Assembly: GCA_003480725.1 (NCBI GenBank)
Contig: QUJQ01000003.1
Span: forward strand, 307,082-371,081
DNA from: Clostridiaceae bacterium AM27-36LB
GTDB lineage: Bacteria; Bacillota; Clostridia; Lachnospirales; Lachnospiraceae
DNA length: 64,000 nt
Reading direction: 5' to 3'
How positions within the stretch are numbered: position 1 is the stretch's first letter; the number at the start of each line of letters is the position of its first letter. Below the pieces are notes generated by a model. It saw only the letters and a list, made by a program, of their open reading frames with translations, ran no database searches and was not told the DNA's origin. Shown here piece by piece: positions 1 through 9,333 of this stretch. Both the position numbers and the translations under genes were made by a program.

Positions 1-7
1 TCTCGCT

Positions 8-90
8 AAGTCCTCGTCCAGCGGTACTAACCTGCAATCTGCGTCTTTGACTTGATTGCAGGAAGTACCGGGACTGCGGGACGTTCCTTT
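8..90. other. Long imperfect hairpin at window edge, possible RNA 3' end
   Basis: CCTGCAATC (31-39) pairs with GATTGCAGG (54-62), GGTACT (23-28) with AGTACC (64-69), and CGTCC (15-19) with GGACG (79-83), giving one long bulged hairpin. A short T run (88-92) follows on the plus strand, so this could be the terminator or last domain of an RNA gene entering from the left. The words AGCGGT and CTGCAATC recall the Alu domain of large bacterial SRP RNA, but no S-domain follows. The identity is therefore open. Confidence 0.25.
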
Positions 91-203
91 TTGCATATCA
101 CCTGTCTCTCTTAATTTCAAAACACAAAGTAATTCATCTAACATAGCAGCGCAATATACGATCTCACGTACCTTGCCTGTTATGTAAAGCTTTTTATGTC
201 CTT

Positions 204-944
204 TTATAATACTTTGCTTAAGAAGTCAATGGTTCTTGGTTCTTTCGGATTGTTGATGACTTCTTCCGGGGTTCCCTGCTCTACGATATAGCCGCCTTCC
301 ATGAAGATCACGCGATCAGCCACTTCTCTGGCAAAGCCGATCTCGTGGGTTACAACTACCATGGTCATACCATCACGAGCCAGTTCTTTCATAACAGCAA
401 GTACTTCACCTACCATCTCCGGGTCAAGGGCACTGGTGGGCTCGTCAAATAACATAATATCCGGCTTCATCTCCAACGCACGAGCAATTGCCACACGCTG
501 CTTCTGACCACCTGACAGCTGGCTCGGGAAGGCATCTGCCTTATCTGCCAGGCCTACACGTTCCAGAAGACGAAGTGCCTCTGTTCTTGCTTCTTCCTTG
601 TTCATCAGTTTCAGATGAACCGGTGCCAGGGTCATATTGTCCAGTACGGTCAAATGATTGAACAGATTGAAATGCTGGAATACCATACCAATATTCTCAC
701 GAACCTTATTGATATCTGTATGCTTGTCAGTCACATCATGTCCATCAATGATAATTTTGCCGGAGGTTGCTGTCTCCAGCTGATTCAGGCAACGGAGAAG
801 TGTGGATTTACCACTTCCGGAAGGGCCTAAGAGAACAACTACTTCCCCTTCCTGTACATCAACACTGATATCCTTTAATACTTCCAGTTTTCCAAAATTC
901 TTTTTCAGATTGGTCACATGGATCTTACACTGCTTATCTTCCAC
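204..944 (-). CDS. Polar amino acid ABC transporter, ATP-binding protein
   Basis: This 246 aa cytoplasmic ATPase powers amino acid import by the adjacent permease and binding protein. Visible motifs are Walker [10 protein letters not shown] (about residues 40-48), the Q-loop region VFQHFNLF, the signature [15 protein letters not shown], Walker [13 protein letters not shown] and the switch histidine in [10 protein letters not shown]. That order and length are typical of the GlnQ/HisP group. The start is GTG at 942-944, preceded by GGAGG at suitable spacing. It lies inside the last codons of the permease gene (11 bp overlap), so translation is probably coupled. It is the last gene of a binding protein-permease-ATPase operon. 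The transported amino acid cannot be read from the sequence. Confidence 0.93.
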   Translation of the reverse strand: MEDKQCKIHVTNLKKNFGKLEVLKDISVDVQEGEVVVLLGPSGSGKSTLLRCLNQLETATSGKIIIDGHDVTDKHTDINKVRENIGMVFQHFNLFNHLTVLDNMTLAPVHLKLMNKEEARTEALRLLERVGLADKADAFPSQLSGGQKQRVAIARALEMKPDIMLFDEPTSALDPEMVGEVLAVMKELARDGMTMVVVTHEIGFAREVADRVIFMEGGYIVEQGTPEEVINNPKEPRTIDFLSKVL

Positions 945-1602
945 GGTTTACCCTCCTCTCGATTCTCTTGGCAACCTTACTGAGCGTTACGATGACAACC
1001 ATATACATGACACCAACAATCGCCCAGGTCTGCAGACTCTTCAACGTATTTCCCACGATCGTCTTACCAACATTGGTAAGCTCCGGGAAGCCAATGATCG
1101 ACAGAATAGAGGTATCCTTCAAAGTGATGATAAACTGGTTAATAATAGACGGGATCATGGTCCGCACTGCCTGCGGGATCACGACCAGAGCCATGGAGGA
1201 ACTATAAGACAAGCCTAAGCTTCTGGCAGCCTCCATCTGTCCGCGATCTACACTCTCAATACCGGCACGAATGATCTCTGCCATATACGCACCACAGTTC
1301 ATAGAAAGGGCTGCTGTACCTGCCTGCAATGCATTCAGACGAAAACTTGCAAATCCCAGTCCCTGCATCCCCGCCGGAACACCAAAATAGATGAAATATG
1401 CCAGTACGATCAGCGGCACGCCTCGTACAGCATCTACATAAATGGTTCCGATCAGATTCAGTACCCGGTTATGTCCCACATTCATCAGTCCGAAGATCAT
1501 ACCGATGACCATGGCAAATAACAGGGACAGCAGTGTCAGCAACAGTGTCTGACCAAGTGCGCGGAGCAACATGCTTCCGTAAACTTCAATAATACCTATC
1601 AT
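934..1602 (-). CDS. Polar amino acid ABC transporter, permease
   Basis: This 222 aa integral membrane protein of the HisM/GlnP type forms the transmembrane path of the importer. Hydrophobic segments start near the N-terminus ([17 protein letters not shown]). The EAA-type coupling region is visible as [21 protein letters not shown], which contacts the ATPase, and [18 protein letters not shown] is typical of the family. The ATG at 1600-1602 follows an AAGGAG-like site. About 150 bp holding two hairpins separates it from the upstream binding-protein gene, which fits higher expression of the binding protein from one polycistronic message. Confidence 0.92.
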   Translation of the reverse strand: MIGIIEVYGSMLLRALGQTLLLTLLSLLFAMVIGMIFGLMNVGHNRVLNLIGTIYVDAVRGVPLIVLAYFIYFGVPAGMQGLGFASFRLNALQAGTAALSMNCGAYMAEIIRAGIESVDRGQMEAARSLGLSYSSSMALVVIPQAVRTMIPSIINQFIITLKDTSILSIIGFPELTNVGKTIVGNTLKSLQTWAIVGVMYMVVIVTLSKVAKRIERRVNRGR

Positions 1603-1655
1603 AGTCTCTGTCTCCTTTTTTTATCCTCTGGTTTCCTGAAAATACTTCTTACATT

Positions 1656-1719
1656 GTGAAAGCCTCTCACACAGGGGTTTTCACAGTGCAGGAAGCAGCC
1701 ACAGTATCTGCGGCTGCTT
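1656..1719 (-). promoter_or_regulatory. Intercistronic hairpins between binding protein and permease
   Basis: AAGCAGCC (1693-1700) pairs with GGCTGCTT (1712-1719). A second stem, GTGAAA...TTTCAC, lies at about 1656-1684. Neither has a T run on the minus strand, so they are not classic terminators. Such stems between binding-protein and permease genes commonly protect the upstream part of the mRNA from 3' decay; that role is inferred here. Confidence 0.45.
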
Positions 1720-1751
1720 TCCGTCACCAGAATCATACGATTCTATTATTC

Positions 1752-2603
1752 TTATTTGCTCTCTCCAAGATATTTTGCAAGGATCTCATCATAAGTTCCG
1801 TTTGCTTTGATATCAGCAAGACCTGCATTGAACATGTCAAGCAGCGGCTGGTTAGCCTCGTTCATGATAGCGAATCCGTAAGGAGCCGGATCACTCTCCA
1901 TAGCGTCAACTGTCTTCAGTGCAAGACCTTTGCTTACGATCCAGTCCTGAATGATCGGCTTATCCTCTACACATGCAACGCTGTTGCCCTGGATAACATC
2001 CTGATACATGGTCGGTGAATCCTCAAATACAGTAGTGGTGAATCCATACTGATCTTTCAGGCTCTCTGCAAATGCTGCACCCTGAGTACCATTCTTAACA
2101 GCTACGTTCTTTCCTTTCAGATCTTCAAAGGAAGCGATATCGCTGTCTGCTGCTACTGCGAAGATCTGGCTGGAATCATAGTAAGAATCGGAGAAGATCC
2201 ATCCGTTTGCTTTACGCTCATCAGTGATACTTGCTCCTGCGATCAGACCATCTGCCTGGCCGGACTGTACTGCTGCTACTGCTGCATCCCATCCAAGACT
2301 CTGGATATCGATCTTGAATCCCTGATCCTCAGCAACTGCTTTGATGATATCTACATCGATACCAACGAACTCGTTGTTCTCATCGGTGAACTCGAACGGT
2401 CTGAATACAGTATCCATTGCAATCACCCATGTTTTGTCAGAAGTATCAGCGGTATCTGCTGCTTCTGCATCCTCTGCTGCATCTGCGGTCTCAGTGCTCT
2501 CAGTGGTCTCAGTTGCTGCGGTATCTCCGGAATTGGAAGATCCACAAGCTACGGTTGCCATTGCCATGCATGCGATCATAGACATTGCGACTAACTTTTT
2601 CAT
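1752..2603 (-). CDS. Amino acid ABC transporter, substrate-binding lipoprotein
   Basis: This is an extracellular solute-binding protein of family 3, 283 aa. The start chosen is the ATG at 2601-2603, preceded by AAGGAG; the frame is open upstream but has no signal there. The N-terminus MKKLVAMSMIACMAMATVAC is a lipoprotein signal with the acylated Cys at residue 20. An acidic, Thr/Ala-rich linker (to about residue 50) leads into the periplasmic-binding fold, visible as FRPFEFTDENNEFVGIDVDI and GLIAGASITDERK. It captures a polar amino acid for the permease and ATPase encoded downstream. It is the first gene of the operon, behind a strong promoter. Confidence 0.93.
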   Translation of the reverse strand: MKKLVAMSMIACMAMATVACGSSNSGDTAATETTESTETADAAEDAEAADTADTSDKTWVIAMDTVFRPFEFTDENNEFVGIDVDIIKAVAEDQGFKIDIQSLGWDAAVAAVQSGQADGLIAGASITDERKANGWIFSDSYYDSSQIFAVAADSDIASFEDLKGKNVAVKNGTQGAAFAESLKDQYGFTTTVFEDSPTMYQDVIQGNSVACVEDKPIIQDWIVSKGLALKTVDAMESDPAPYGFAIMNEANQPLLDMFNAGLADIKANGTYDEILAKYLGESK

Positions 2604-2650
2604 AATATGTACGCTCCTTTTCCCCGGCTCTGCCGGTCCTATTACATAAG

Positions 2651-2747
2651 AAGGCGATGTATTATTGTATACACCGCCTTTGATGTTACTAAAAGTATAA
2701 ATTTTTCTGTCCCGATTGTCAAGAGGGAAATGTTTTATTGTATACAC
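2651..2747 (-). promoter_or_regulatory. Promoter with twin GTGTATACAATA repeats for the ABC operon
   Basis: On the minus strand, TTGACA (2717-2722) and TATACT (2694-2699) are 17 bp apart, a near-perfect sigma-A promoter. The word GTGTATACAATA occurs twice: upstream of the -35 (2736-2747) and in the leader (2663-2674). The leader copy is part of a 12 bp stem (AAGGCGGTGTAT / ATACATCGCCTT, 2651-2680). The TTGTATAC core resembles operators of GntR-family repressors. A regulator acting on both copies is inferred. Confidence 0.6.
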
Positions 2748-2790
2748 GTATGGCTTTACATGTATTTTACGAATATACCCTGCACTTCTG

Positions 2791-3381
2791 TTACAGATCT
2801 TCCGCAGCAGCCAGAACCAGCTGTACTGCCTTATCAATTCCCAGCTTCTCTGTGTTCAGAGTCAGATCATAATTGCGGGAATCCCCATAAACAGTTCTTG
2901 TATAATATTCGCAGTTCTTCTTACGGGCACGGTCTGCCTGTTTTACATCAGATGCCACCTGATCCAGCGACACTCCCGGCATCATACCGGACATTCTCTT
3001 CACTCTCCACTGGAATCCTGCATGGGCGAATACATGAAGACAATGATCGAACTCATGCAGTATGTACTCACTGTTTCTTCCTACGATCACACAGCTCTCA
3101 TGGTTTGCCATCTCACGGATCGCATCCCGCTGCGCCTGCCACAGCCGTTCATCCAGCGGCTTATTGTAGAAGTCAAACAGACTCTGTGCAAATCCAAAGG
3201 AACTTGGCACTCTCTCATCCCATCTGCGCACATCTTCCGGGTCCAATTTCGGATTGGCAAGGGCAGTTCTCAGGATAATATCTTTGTCATAAAACTGAAT
3301 ACCCAGCTCTTTTGCAACTCTTCTTCCAATCTCTCCGCCGCCTGCACCGAATTCACGGGCAATGGTAATCACTTTTCTCAT
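2791..3381 (-). CDS. Cytidylate kinase-like family protein
   Basis: This 196 aa P-loop protein is of the cytidylate-kinase-like (AAA_26) family common in Clostridia. The N-terminus MRKVITIAREFGAGGGEIGR carries the Gly-rich nucleotide loop, and YDKDIILRTA and VIVGRNSEYILHE are family-typical. It differs from housekeeping CMP kinase (about 220 aa, GPAGAGKST loop), so the substrate is not certain to be CMP. The gene starts 27 bp after the FAD-dependent oxidoreductase stop and is probably cotranscribed with it. I saw no terminator between its stop and the next promoter. Confidence 0.85.
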   Translation of the reverse strand: MRKVITIAREFGAGGGEIGRRVAKELGIQFYDKDIILRTALANPKLDPEDVRRWDERVPSSFGFAQSLFDFYNKPLDERLWQAQRDAIREMANHESCVIVGRNSEYILHEFDHCLHVFAHAGFQWRVKRMSGMMPGVSLDQVASDVKQADRARKKNCEYYTRTVYGDSRNYDLTLNTEKLGIDKAVQLVLAAAEDL

Positions 3382-3408
3382 GACAATTCCTCCGATTTTC
3401 TTATTTTC

Positions 3409-4809
3409 TTAGTTTTCCTTCTCCAGAAGCTTCCGTCCCATCAGCACACCCATGGCAGATGCCATCATCAGTCCTCTGGTCCATCCGGAAGAATCTCCCA
3501 GACAATGCAGACCACCAATGTTCGTGTTCAGATTGGTATCCATCTTGACTTTATTGGAATAGAACTTAAGCTCCGGACTGTATAACAGAGTTTCCCCACT
3601 GGCGAATCCCGGTACTACCTGATCCAGCATACGGATAAATTCAATAATATTAGTCATAGCTCTGTACGGCATAGCTGCAGTAATATCACCTGCTACTGCA
3701 TCCTTCAGTGTCGGTCTTACATTGGACTGAGCCAGTTCTTTTGCCCAGGTACGCTTTCCATCAAGAATATCTCCATAACGCTGTACCATAATATGTCCGG
3801 CACCCAGCATATTGGTCAGCTCACCCACCTTCTGCGCATATGCGATGGGCTGGTTAAACGGCTCGGTAAAGTTGTGGCTTACCAGGATAGAAAGGTTGGT
3901 ATTCTCACTCTTCAGATCCTTAAAGCTGTGTCCATTTACAACTGCCAGATTGTTATCATAATTCTCCTGTGCTACAAATCCACCCGGATTCTGGCAGAAG
4001 GTTCTTACTTTATTCTTCCACGGCTTCGGATATCCGATCAGCTTTCCTTCATAAAGAACCTTGTTGACCATCTCCATGATCTCATTACGGCACTCCACAC
4101 GCACACCAATATCTACTGTACCAGGCTTGTGCGCAATACCGTTCTCCTGGCAGACTTTCTCCAGCCAGTCAGCGCCGCGGCGTCCTGTTGCAATGACGAT
4201 CTCATCACCAAAGATTTCTCTGACACCGGATTTATCCTCAATGCGGACTCCCCTGCAGACATCATTTTCCAGAATAATATTATCACATTCCGTGTTGAAG
4301 AGCATCTCCACGCCCTTCTCCTGAAGATAATTCTGAATGTTCAGATAAAGCTGCTGTGCTTTCTCAGTTCCCAGATGACGGATCGGGCAGTTCACAAGCT
4401 GAAGTCCTGCACGGATAGCACGTTTACGGATCTCCTTGATCTCTTCACCTTCGTAGTTGCCTTCCACATGCTCGTCAGCACCGAACTCCAGATAGATCTT
4501 ATCTGTATAGTTGATCAGTTCCTGAGCAAAATCTTCTCCGATCAGAGTTGGCAGATCTCCGCCTACTTCATAAGAAAGACTCAACTTTCCATCGGAGAAT
4601 GCGCCTGCACCGGAGAATCCGGTAGTGATCATGCAGTTCGGCTTACAGTTCATACATTTGCCGGTCTCTGCTTTCGGGCAGTGTCTCTTATCTACCGGCT
4701 TTCCTTTTTCCACCATCAGGATCTTCTGATCCGGTTTGTGACGGATCACTTCCAGAGCAGTAAAAATACCGGCCGGTCCGGCTCCTATAATAATTACGTC
4801 ATATTTCAT
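3409..4809 (-). CDS. FAD-dependent oxidoreductase (dehydrogenase)
   Basis: This 466 aa flavoprotein has the dinucleotide-binding motif IIIGAGPAGIFTALEV at the N-terminus (about residues 5-20) and a second flavin-site segment, IVIATGRRGADW. Cysteines cluster early (HCPKAETGKCMNCKPNC), as in the NAD(P)/FAD-dependent proteins of Clostridia annotated as FAD-dependent dehydrogenases. The C-terminus LHCLGDSSGWTRGLMMASAMG is the typical FAD-contacting end. The start is the ATG at 4807-4809 behind GGGGG; a longer frame exists but would contain the promoter. Substrate and pathway are unknown. Confidence 0.85.
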   Translation of the reverse strand: MKYDVIIIGAGPAGIFTALEVIRHKPDQKILMVEKGKPVDKRHCPKAETGKCMNCKPNCMITTGFSGAGAFSDGKLSLSYEVGGDLPTLIGEDFAQELINYTDKIYLEFGADEHVEGNYEGEEIKEIRKRAIRAGLQLVNCPIRHLGTEKAQQLYLNIQNYLQEKGVEMLFNTECDNIILENDVCRGVRIEDKSGVREIFGDEIVIATGRRGADWLEKVCQENGIAHKPGTVDIGVRVECRNEIMEMVNKVLYEGKLIGYPKPWKNKVRTFCQNPGGFVAQENYDNNLAVVNGHSFKDLKSENTNLSILVSHNFTEPFNQPIAYAQKVGELTNMLGAGHIMVQRYGDILDGKRTWAKELAQSNVRPTLKDAVAGDITAAMPYRAMTNIIEFIRMLDQVVPGFASGETLLYSPELKFYSNKVKMDTNLNTNIGGLHCLGDSSGWTRGLMMASAMGVLMGRKLLEKEN

Positions 4810-4857
4810 GAGTTTTCCCCCTGTATTTTTCTCGAAGGTCCAGACGGACCGCACATC

Positions 4858-4885
4858 AGTATACCATAACTTTTTCACTTTGCAA
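4858..4885 (-). promoter_or_regulatory. Promoter of the FAD oxidoreductase unit
   Basis: TTGCAA (4880-4885) and TATACT (4858-4863) lie 16 bp apart on the minus strand, giving a leader of about 45 nt before the ATG at 4809. This supports the shorter start of the oxidoreductase. Confidence 0.6.
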
Positions 4886-4978
4886 GTGTTTTCACAATTC
4901 TCCATAATTATTATAGTATGTCAACGAGAAAATGTCAAAATGATTGCTCTGTTCACAGAGCCGGTCAGTTGTCACAAT

Positions 4979-6112
4979 TCAGTGTTCAATCATATTTTCT
5001 GCAAAAATGCCATATCCTTTCGCCGGATCATTGACAAACACATGTGTCACCGCTCCTATGAGCCGACCGTTCTGCAGGATCGGTGACCCGCTCATGCCCT
5101 GGATCACACCGCCAGTCAGTGCCAGCAGATCCGGATCTGTCACATAGAAGATCATGCCTTTGTTCACATCACTCTCATTCATCCGAAGCTCCTGGATCTG
5201 GATCTCATAATCCTTCAGTTCTCCGGAAACAGAACTTCTGAGCACTGCCCTGCCGGTCCGCACCTCCTGCTTAAATGCCACCTCCACAGTCTCCGTTCCC
5301 AGCATTCGCAAAAGCCTGCCTTCTGCCTGACCGAAGATTCCTCTGGACGTATTTTCCCTGATCACACCCTCCGCATGACTGTCAGAATACGTGATCATGC
5401 CGCTCAATTCACCTGGCGTACCTCTCTGGCCACGGACGATTTTCAAAATACTGGTGTCATAGAGCATCCCTCCGGAGACCGTCAACAGTTTTCCTGTATC
5501 GGTGTCGGTGATGCCATGCCCCAGTGCCCCAAAAGCTCCCTGTCTAGTAGCATAAGTCAGAGTTCCGATTCCCTGCACATCATCTTTGACCCAGATTCCA
5601 AGTTTATAAGCTCCTTCTTCTGTCTCCACTGCCTGCAGACGCACCCGCAGAGTCTCGTCTCCACGCTTCAGTTTCAGGATCATGATCTCATCCTGAATCT
5701 CCTGCACACAGCGGATCAGCTCTTCCTTTGTATTTATCTGACATCCATTGACAGCCAGAATATAATCCCCACTTTGTACAATACTGCCTGCCGGCTCCCT
5801 TGCCAACCCCTCTTCTGTCTCCACCACGGCTGTTCCCACCACGTAGACACCATCTGTCTCCAGGTAGATCCCCACTGGAATACCGCCGGGAATCACCCGG
5901 GGTCTTTGCAGCGTCTGCACTGACACTTGTTTGAAGCCCAGATCCACCACCTGCACCTCTTCTTCTGTTCCCACACGGATCACATCAGGAACCCGGGTCT
6001 GAAGATACCATTTACAATAAAAAAACAGTGTCGCAACACTGATCACAAGGGCGCCCCACAGACAGGCTCTATAAACTTTCAGACGGTTCATGCAGCCACA
6101 CCTTTCTGTCAT
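4979..6112 (-). CDS. spoIVB: SpoIVB peptidase (sporulation sigma-K checkpoint family)
   Basis: This 377 aa serine peptidase of family S55 signals from the forespore to activate mother-cell sigma-K processing in Bacillus. It has one N-terminal membrane segment (about residues 15-35, ACLWGALVISVATLFFYCKW), then a PDZ domain (VQSGDYILAVNGCQI, about 110-170) and the peptidase domain. The catalytic His is in GALGHGI and the nucleophile Ser in GMSGSPIL. An alternative start at 6091 would remove 7 residues; the first ATG has AGGA four to five bases upstream. It lies downstream of recN as in other endospore formers, but spo0A, often next, is replaced here by an unrelated oxidoreductase gene. Confidence 0.92.
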   Translation of the reverse strand: MTERCGCMNRLKVYRACLWGALVISVATLFFYCKWYLQTRVPDVIRVGTEEEVQVVDLGFKQVSVQTLQRPRVIPGGIPVGIYLETDGVYVVGTAVVETEEGLAREPAGSIVQSGDYILAVNGCQINTKEELIRCVQEIQDEIMILKLKRGDETLRVRLQAVETEEGAYKLGIWVKDDVQGIGTLTYATRQGAFGALGHGITDTDTGKLLTVSGGMLYDTSILKIVRGQRGTPGELSGMITYSDSHAEGVIRENTSRGIFGQAEGRLLRMLGTETVEVAFKQEVRTGRAVLRSSVSGELKDYEIQIQELRMNESDVNKGMIFYVTDPDLLALTGGVIQGMSGSPILQNGRLIGAVTHVFVNDPAKGYGIFAENMIEH

Positions 6113-6169
6113 TATTTCCTAAACATAGTGTCTGCATAAAACCGTCTGATTTTACTGGAAAATGTTGCT

Positions 6170-6316
6170 ATTCTTCAGAGTCATGCACATGTTTAATAAA
6201 TATGCGAGTTATGCTTGCATATTCGAGCATATTTTTAAACATGTATATGGCGAGAAGCCATCATGAGCAAAAATGGTGCCTCGAAGAGGCATTTTTGCGA
6301 ATTGACTCTGAAGAAT
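6170..6316. repeat. Cloverleaf-like intergenic element, copy 1
   Basis: A 14 bp outer inverted repeat (ATTCTTCAGAGTCA at 6170-6183, its complement at 6303-6316) encloses three further hairpins. The first is ACATGTTTA...TAAACATGT with an apical CTTGCAT, the second is TGGCGAGAAGCCA, and the third is GCAAAAATG...CATTTTTGC. The recN stop codon lies at the right edge of the outer stem. The last hairpin, read on the minus strand, could also end recN transcription. A second element with the same plan lies at about 61.6 kb. Confidence 0.6.
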
Positions 6317-7998
6317 CACCTATGTGCTTTAAACTTCTGCGCCAGTTTCTTCATCTCTCTGGCATTATCGATCACTGCATCCGTGATCTGGGCACCGCCA
6401 AGGATCCGCGCCAGTTCTTCCACGGACTCCTGTTCATCAAGCAGCCGGATTCCTGTCTGGGTGCTTCCATCCACCGCCCGTTTTTCGATACAGTAGTGGC
6501 TGTCTGCCATGGATGCAAGCTGTGCCAGATGGGTAATACAGATGACCTGTCTGCTTCGTCCGATCAGCGCCAGCTTCTCTGATACCTTCTGTGCCGTTCT
6601 GCCGCTGATACCTGTGTCGATCTCATCAAAGATCACTGTCTCAATGGCATCCTGATCTGCCAGCACCGTCTTGATAGCCAGCATCACACGGGATAACTCA
6701 CCGCCGGATGCGATCCTGCCAAGAGGCTTCAAGGATTCACCCGGATTGGTGCTGATCAGAAATTCTACATCATCTGCTCCGTCTGCCCCCGGCTCTTCCA
6801 TCCGCTGTACAGCAATTTCAAATTCCACATCCAGAAAATTCAATTCTGCCAGCTGCGCTTTCATAAGCTCTGCCAGCTGACCTGCAGCATGCTCTCGGAT
6901 CTCATGTGCCTGATCGCAGAGACTCATCTGCACCTCTCCTGCCTTTATAAGCTCTCGCTCCAGCTTTTCCTTATGCTCGCCAAGATTCATCAACAGGTCA
7001 AGCCGTTCATTCCGTTCCTGTGCTGCCAACTGGATCTCTTCGATGGTCTGTCCATATTTGGCTTTCAGATGATTGATCTGATTCAGACATTCTTCTGTCT
7101 CCTGGAATTCCTGCTCAGAGAACTCCAGATCCTCCATACAGCTTTCCAGCTCTCGTCCAAAATCTGAAAGCATGGCATCCAGTTCCTGAAGCTGGGAAGA
7201 GAGACTCTCCATCTCTTTTCCATAACGCTCCACACCGGATAATTCCCTGCAGGAACGACCAATGAGTTCCGTGGCACTGGGTTCGCCGTCCATGCAGAGC
7301 TGCTGCACGATGCCAAGTGCCTCCACGATCCTGCGGCTGTTGCTCATCTTGCGGAAGCGCTCTTCCAGTTCCTCATCTTCCCCGACCTTCAGATTTGCTT
7401 CCTCGATCTCCTGCACTTCAAATTCCAGTAAAGACTGTTCTCTCATCCGGTCATTTTCATCCATAGAAGCTTCTTCCAGTTCCCGGCGAAGCTTTTTTAC
7501 AATATCGTACTGCTTCCGCAGCGCTTTTTTCACATCTGCCAGTGCTTCTGCGGCATATTCATCCAAAATCTCCAGATGCTTCCGCTTATTCAATAATGAC
7601 TGATGCTCATGTTGTCCATGGATATCGATGAGACAGGACGCCACATCTTTGAGCACAGAAGTGCTGACGGTCTCTCCATTGAGTCTGCAGATACTGCGAC
7701 CCTTAGAGATCTTCCGGGACAGGATAACCTGTTCATCCTCTGCCGGAATACCAAGTTCCTCTAATTTATGCCGGATCTCCGGCCGGTCTGCCGTGAAGAC
7801 CAGTTCTGAGAGCGCGTAGTCCGCATCCTCCCGCACCATTTCCCTGGGCACTTTTCCACCAAGCGCCATGGTCATGGAACCGATCAGGATTGATTTTCCT
7901 GCTCCCGTCTCTCCGGTCAATATATTCAGGCCCTCTGAAAAATCGATCTCTGCCTCACGAATCAAGGCCAGATTCTTTACATGCAGGTGCAGCAGCAT
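6316..7998 (-). CDS. recN: DNA repair protein RecN
   Basis: This 560 aa SMC-like ATPase acts early in repair of double-strand breaks. Walker A GETGAGKS lies near residue 30, followed by a long coiled-coil middle (about residues 150-360) and the C-terminal signature LASGGELSRVMLAIK and Walker B VIFDEIDTGISG. The start is the ATG at 7996-7998 behind GGAGG, 8 bp after the argR stop; the open frame extends about 40 codons further but only through argR sequence. The argR-recN order is conserved in Bacillota. Confidence 0.97.
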   Translation of the reverse strand: MLLHLHVKNLALIREAEIDFSEGLNILTGETGAGKSILIGSMTMALGGKVPREMVREDADYALSELVFTADRPEIRHKLEELGIPAEDEQVILSRKISKGRSICRLNGETVSTSVLKDVASCLIDIHGQHEHQSLLNKRKHLEILDEYAAEALADVKKALRKQYDIVKKLRRELEEASMDENDRMREQSLLEFEVQEIEEANLKVGEDEELEERFRKMSNSRRIVEALGIVQQLCMDGEPSATELIGRSCRELSGVERYGKEMESLSSQLQELDAMLSDFGRELESCMEDLEFSEQEFQETEECLNQINHLKAKYGQTIEEIQLAAQERNERLDLLMNLGEHKEKLERELIKAGEVQMSLCDQAHEIREHAAGQLAELMKAQLAELNFLDVEFEIAVQRMEEPGADGADDVEFLISTNPGESLKPLGRIASGGELSRVMLAIKTVLADQDAIETVIFDEIDTGISGRTAQKVSEKLALIGRSRQVICITHLAQLASMADSHYCIEKRAVDGSTQTGIRLLDEQESVEELARILGGAQITDAVIDNAREMKKLAQKFKAHR

Positions 7999-8006
7999 CG
8001 GTTTTT

Positions 8007-8459
8007 CTACCTCCTTACGATCTTCTCCAGCTCCGCCATCACGGTCTGGGCATCCTCCATCGTCCGGATCGCACACATGATGGTGTCGTCTCCGGCGATG
8101 CATCCAACAATCTCTTTCCATCCGATATTATCAAGGGCTGTGGCAACAGCCATAGCCATACCGGACACGGTCTTGATCACCAGAATATTCTGCGCCTGAT
8201 CCATGGAAACAAATGCTTCCCTTAAGATTCCCACGTACTTTTCTGCCATCTGGTGATCCTGATGGTTCAGAAGCGCGTATTTCTGGCGACCATTCTTTCC
8301 CGGCACTTTGGACAGTGCCAGCTTTCTGATATCACGGGATACGGTAGCCTGCGTCACATCAAATCCTTCTTTTCGAAGTAGTTCTGCCAGTTCATCCTGA
8401 GTCTCGATATCATATTGTTCGATCAATTCAATGATTTTTTCATGACGTTTCAGTTTCAT
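8007..8459 (-). CDS. argR: Arginine repressor
   Basis: This 150 aa regulator has an N-terminal winged helix (RHEKIIELIEQYDIETQDEL, then TQATVSRDIRKLAL as recognition helix region). The C-terminal arginine-binding and hexamerisation domain contains the GDDTI segment. It represses arginine biosynthesis and activates catabolism when bound to L-arginine. It sits between nadK and recN, an arrangement shared across spore formers. No ARG-box operator was identified in this window. Confidence 0.96.
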   Translation of the reverse strand: MKLKRHEKIIELIEQYDIETQDELAELLRKEGFDVTQATVSRDIRKLALSKVPGKNGRQKYALLNHQDHQMAEKYVGILREAFVSMDQAQNILVIKTVSGMAMAVATALDNIGWKEIVGCIAGDDTIMCAIRTMEDAQTVMAELEKIVRR

Positions 8460-8478
8460 ACCGCATATCCTTCCTGTC

Positions 8479-9327
8479 TTAATTTCTGCTCAGCTTGTTG
8501 CGGAGTACTTCCAGAAAGCTGACCTGATTGATCTTTAAGATCCGGGTCACTTCTCTGGACTTTTTGATTTCCACATAATCCCCTGTCTTCAATGGAAAAA
8601 TCGCATCTCCATCAAAGGTTGCACATGCCTCATCTGTGTCTCCCCGTCTTCCCTTTCCGATCTCAATCCTGATGTGATCCTCTCCGGAAAATACAATGCT
8701 TCGGGAATTCAGTGTATGTGGGCAGATAGGTGTGAGCACCAGCATGGATGCTGTAGGGGAGATGATCGGTCCGCCCGCCGACAGACTATAACCAGTAGAA
8801 CCTGTCGGTGTGGAGACGATCATACCGTCTGCCGTAAAGGAATTGAGATATTCTCCATTTACATAGACCTTATAATCTACTACACGAAGATTGCCGCTTC
8901 GATTGAGCACAATGTCATTCAGCGCAATATCACTGGCGATCTGCTGTCCATCCACACAGACACTTCCTCTGAGCATCATCCGGTCTTCCACCGTATAACT
9001 GCCTTCGATCAGTCGATCCAGTGCCGGCATAAGATTCTGCTCCTCGATCTCTGCCAGATATCCCAGATGTCCCAGATTGATCCCCAGAAATGGGATCTTT
9101 CTGCCAGCCAGTTCTCTGGCTGCCCGCAGCAGCGTTCCATCGCCGCCCAGCACAAGAATCCCGTCCACATTGCCGGAAGGGAGCTCACAGTGAGCATTTC
9201 CATGCTCCTGCTCTTGTCCGCGTACCACACAGACCTGTCCCCGCTCGGTCAGGTATCGCTTTGCCTGTTCTGCCAGCCGAAGACTCTCTTCTTTATCACT
9301 GTTTACAATAATATAAAATGTTTTCAT
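8479..9327 (-). CDS. nadK: NAD kinase
   Basis: This 282 aa enzyme phosphorylates NAD to NADP. The diagnostic GGDGT motif is in LVLGGDGTLLRAAR (about residues 60-73). Other family blocks are LGINLGHLGYLAE, the NDIVLNR segment that binds the adenine side, and TPTGSTGYSLSAGGPI. It lies 6 bp downstream of tlyA and 19 bp upstream of argR and is probably cotranscribed with both. Confidence 0.96.
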   Translation of the reverse strand: MKTFYIIVNSDKEESLRLAEQAKRYLTERGQVCVVRGQEQEHGNAHCELPSGNVDGILVLGGDGTLLRAARELAGRKIPFLGINLGHLGYLAEIEEQNLMPALDRLIEGSYTVEDRMMLRGSVCVDGQQIASDIALNDIVLNRSGNLRVVDYKVYVNGEYLNSFTADGMIVSTPTGSTGYSLSAGGPIISPTASMLVLTPICPHTLNSRSIVFSGEDHIRIEIGKGRRGDTDEACATFDGDAIFPLKTGDYVEIKKSREVTRILKINQVSFLEVLRNKLSRN

Positions 9328-9333
9328 AACCCC

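Noticed and set aside
1..95. SRP RNA call
   Set aside because: Only Alu-like words are seen; the conserved S-domain loop is missing, so I left it as an unassigned hairpin.
7890..8225. Long plus-strand open frames over recN and argR
   Set aside because: They are antisense shadows of strongly conserved minus-strand genes, with no ribosome binding sites or recognisable domains.
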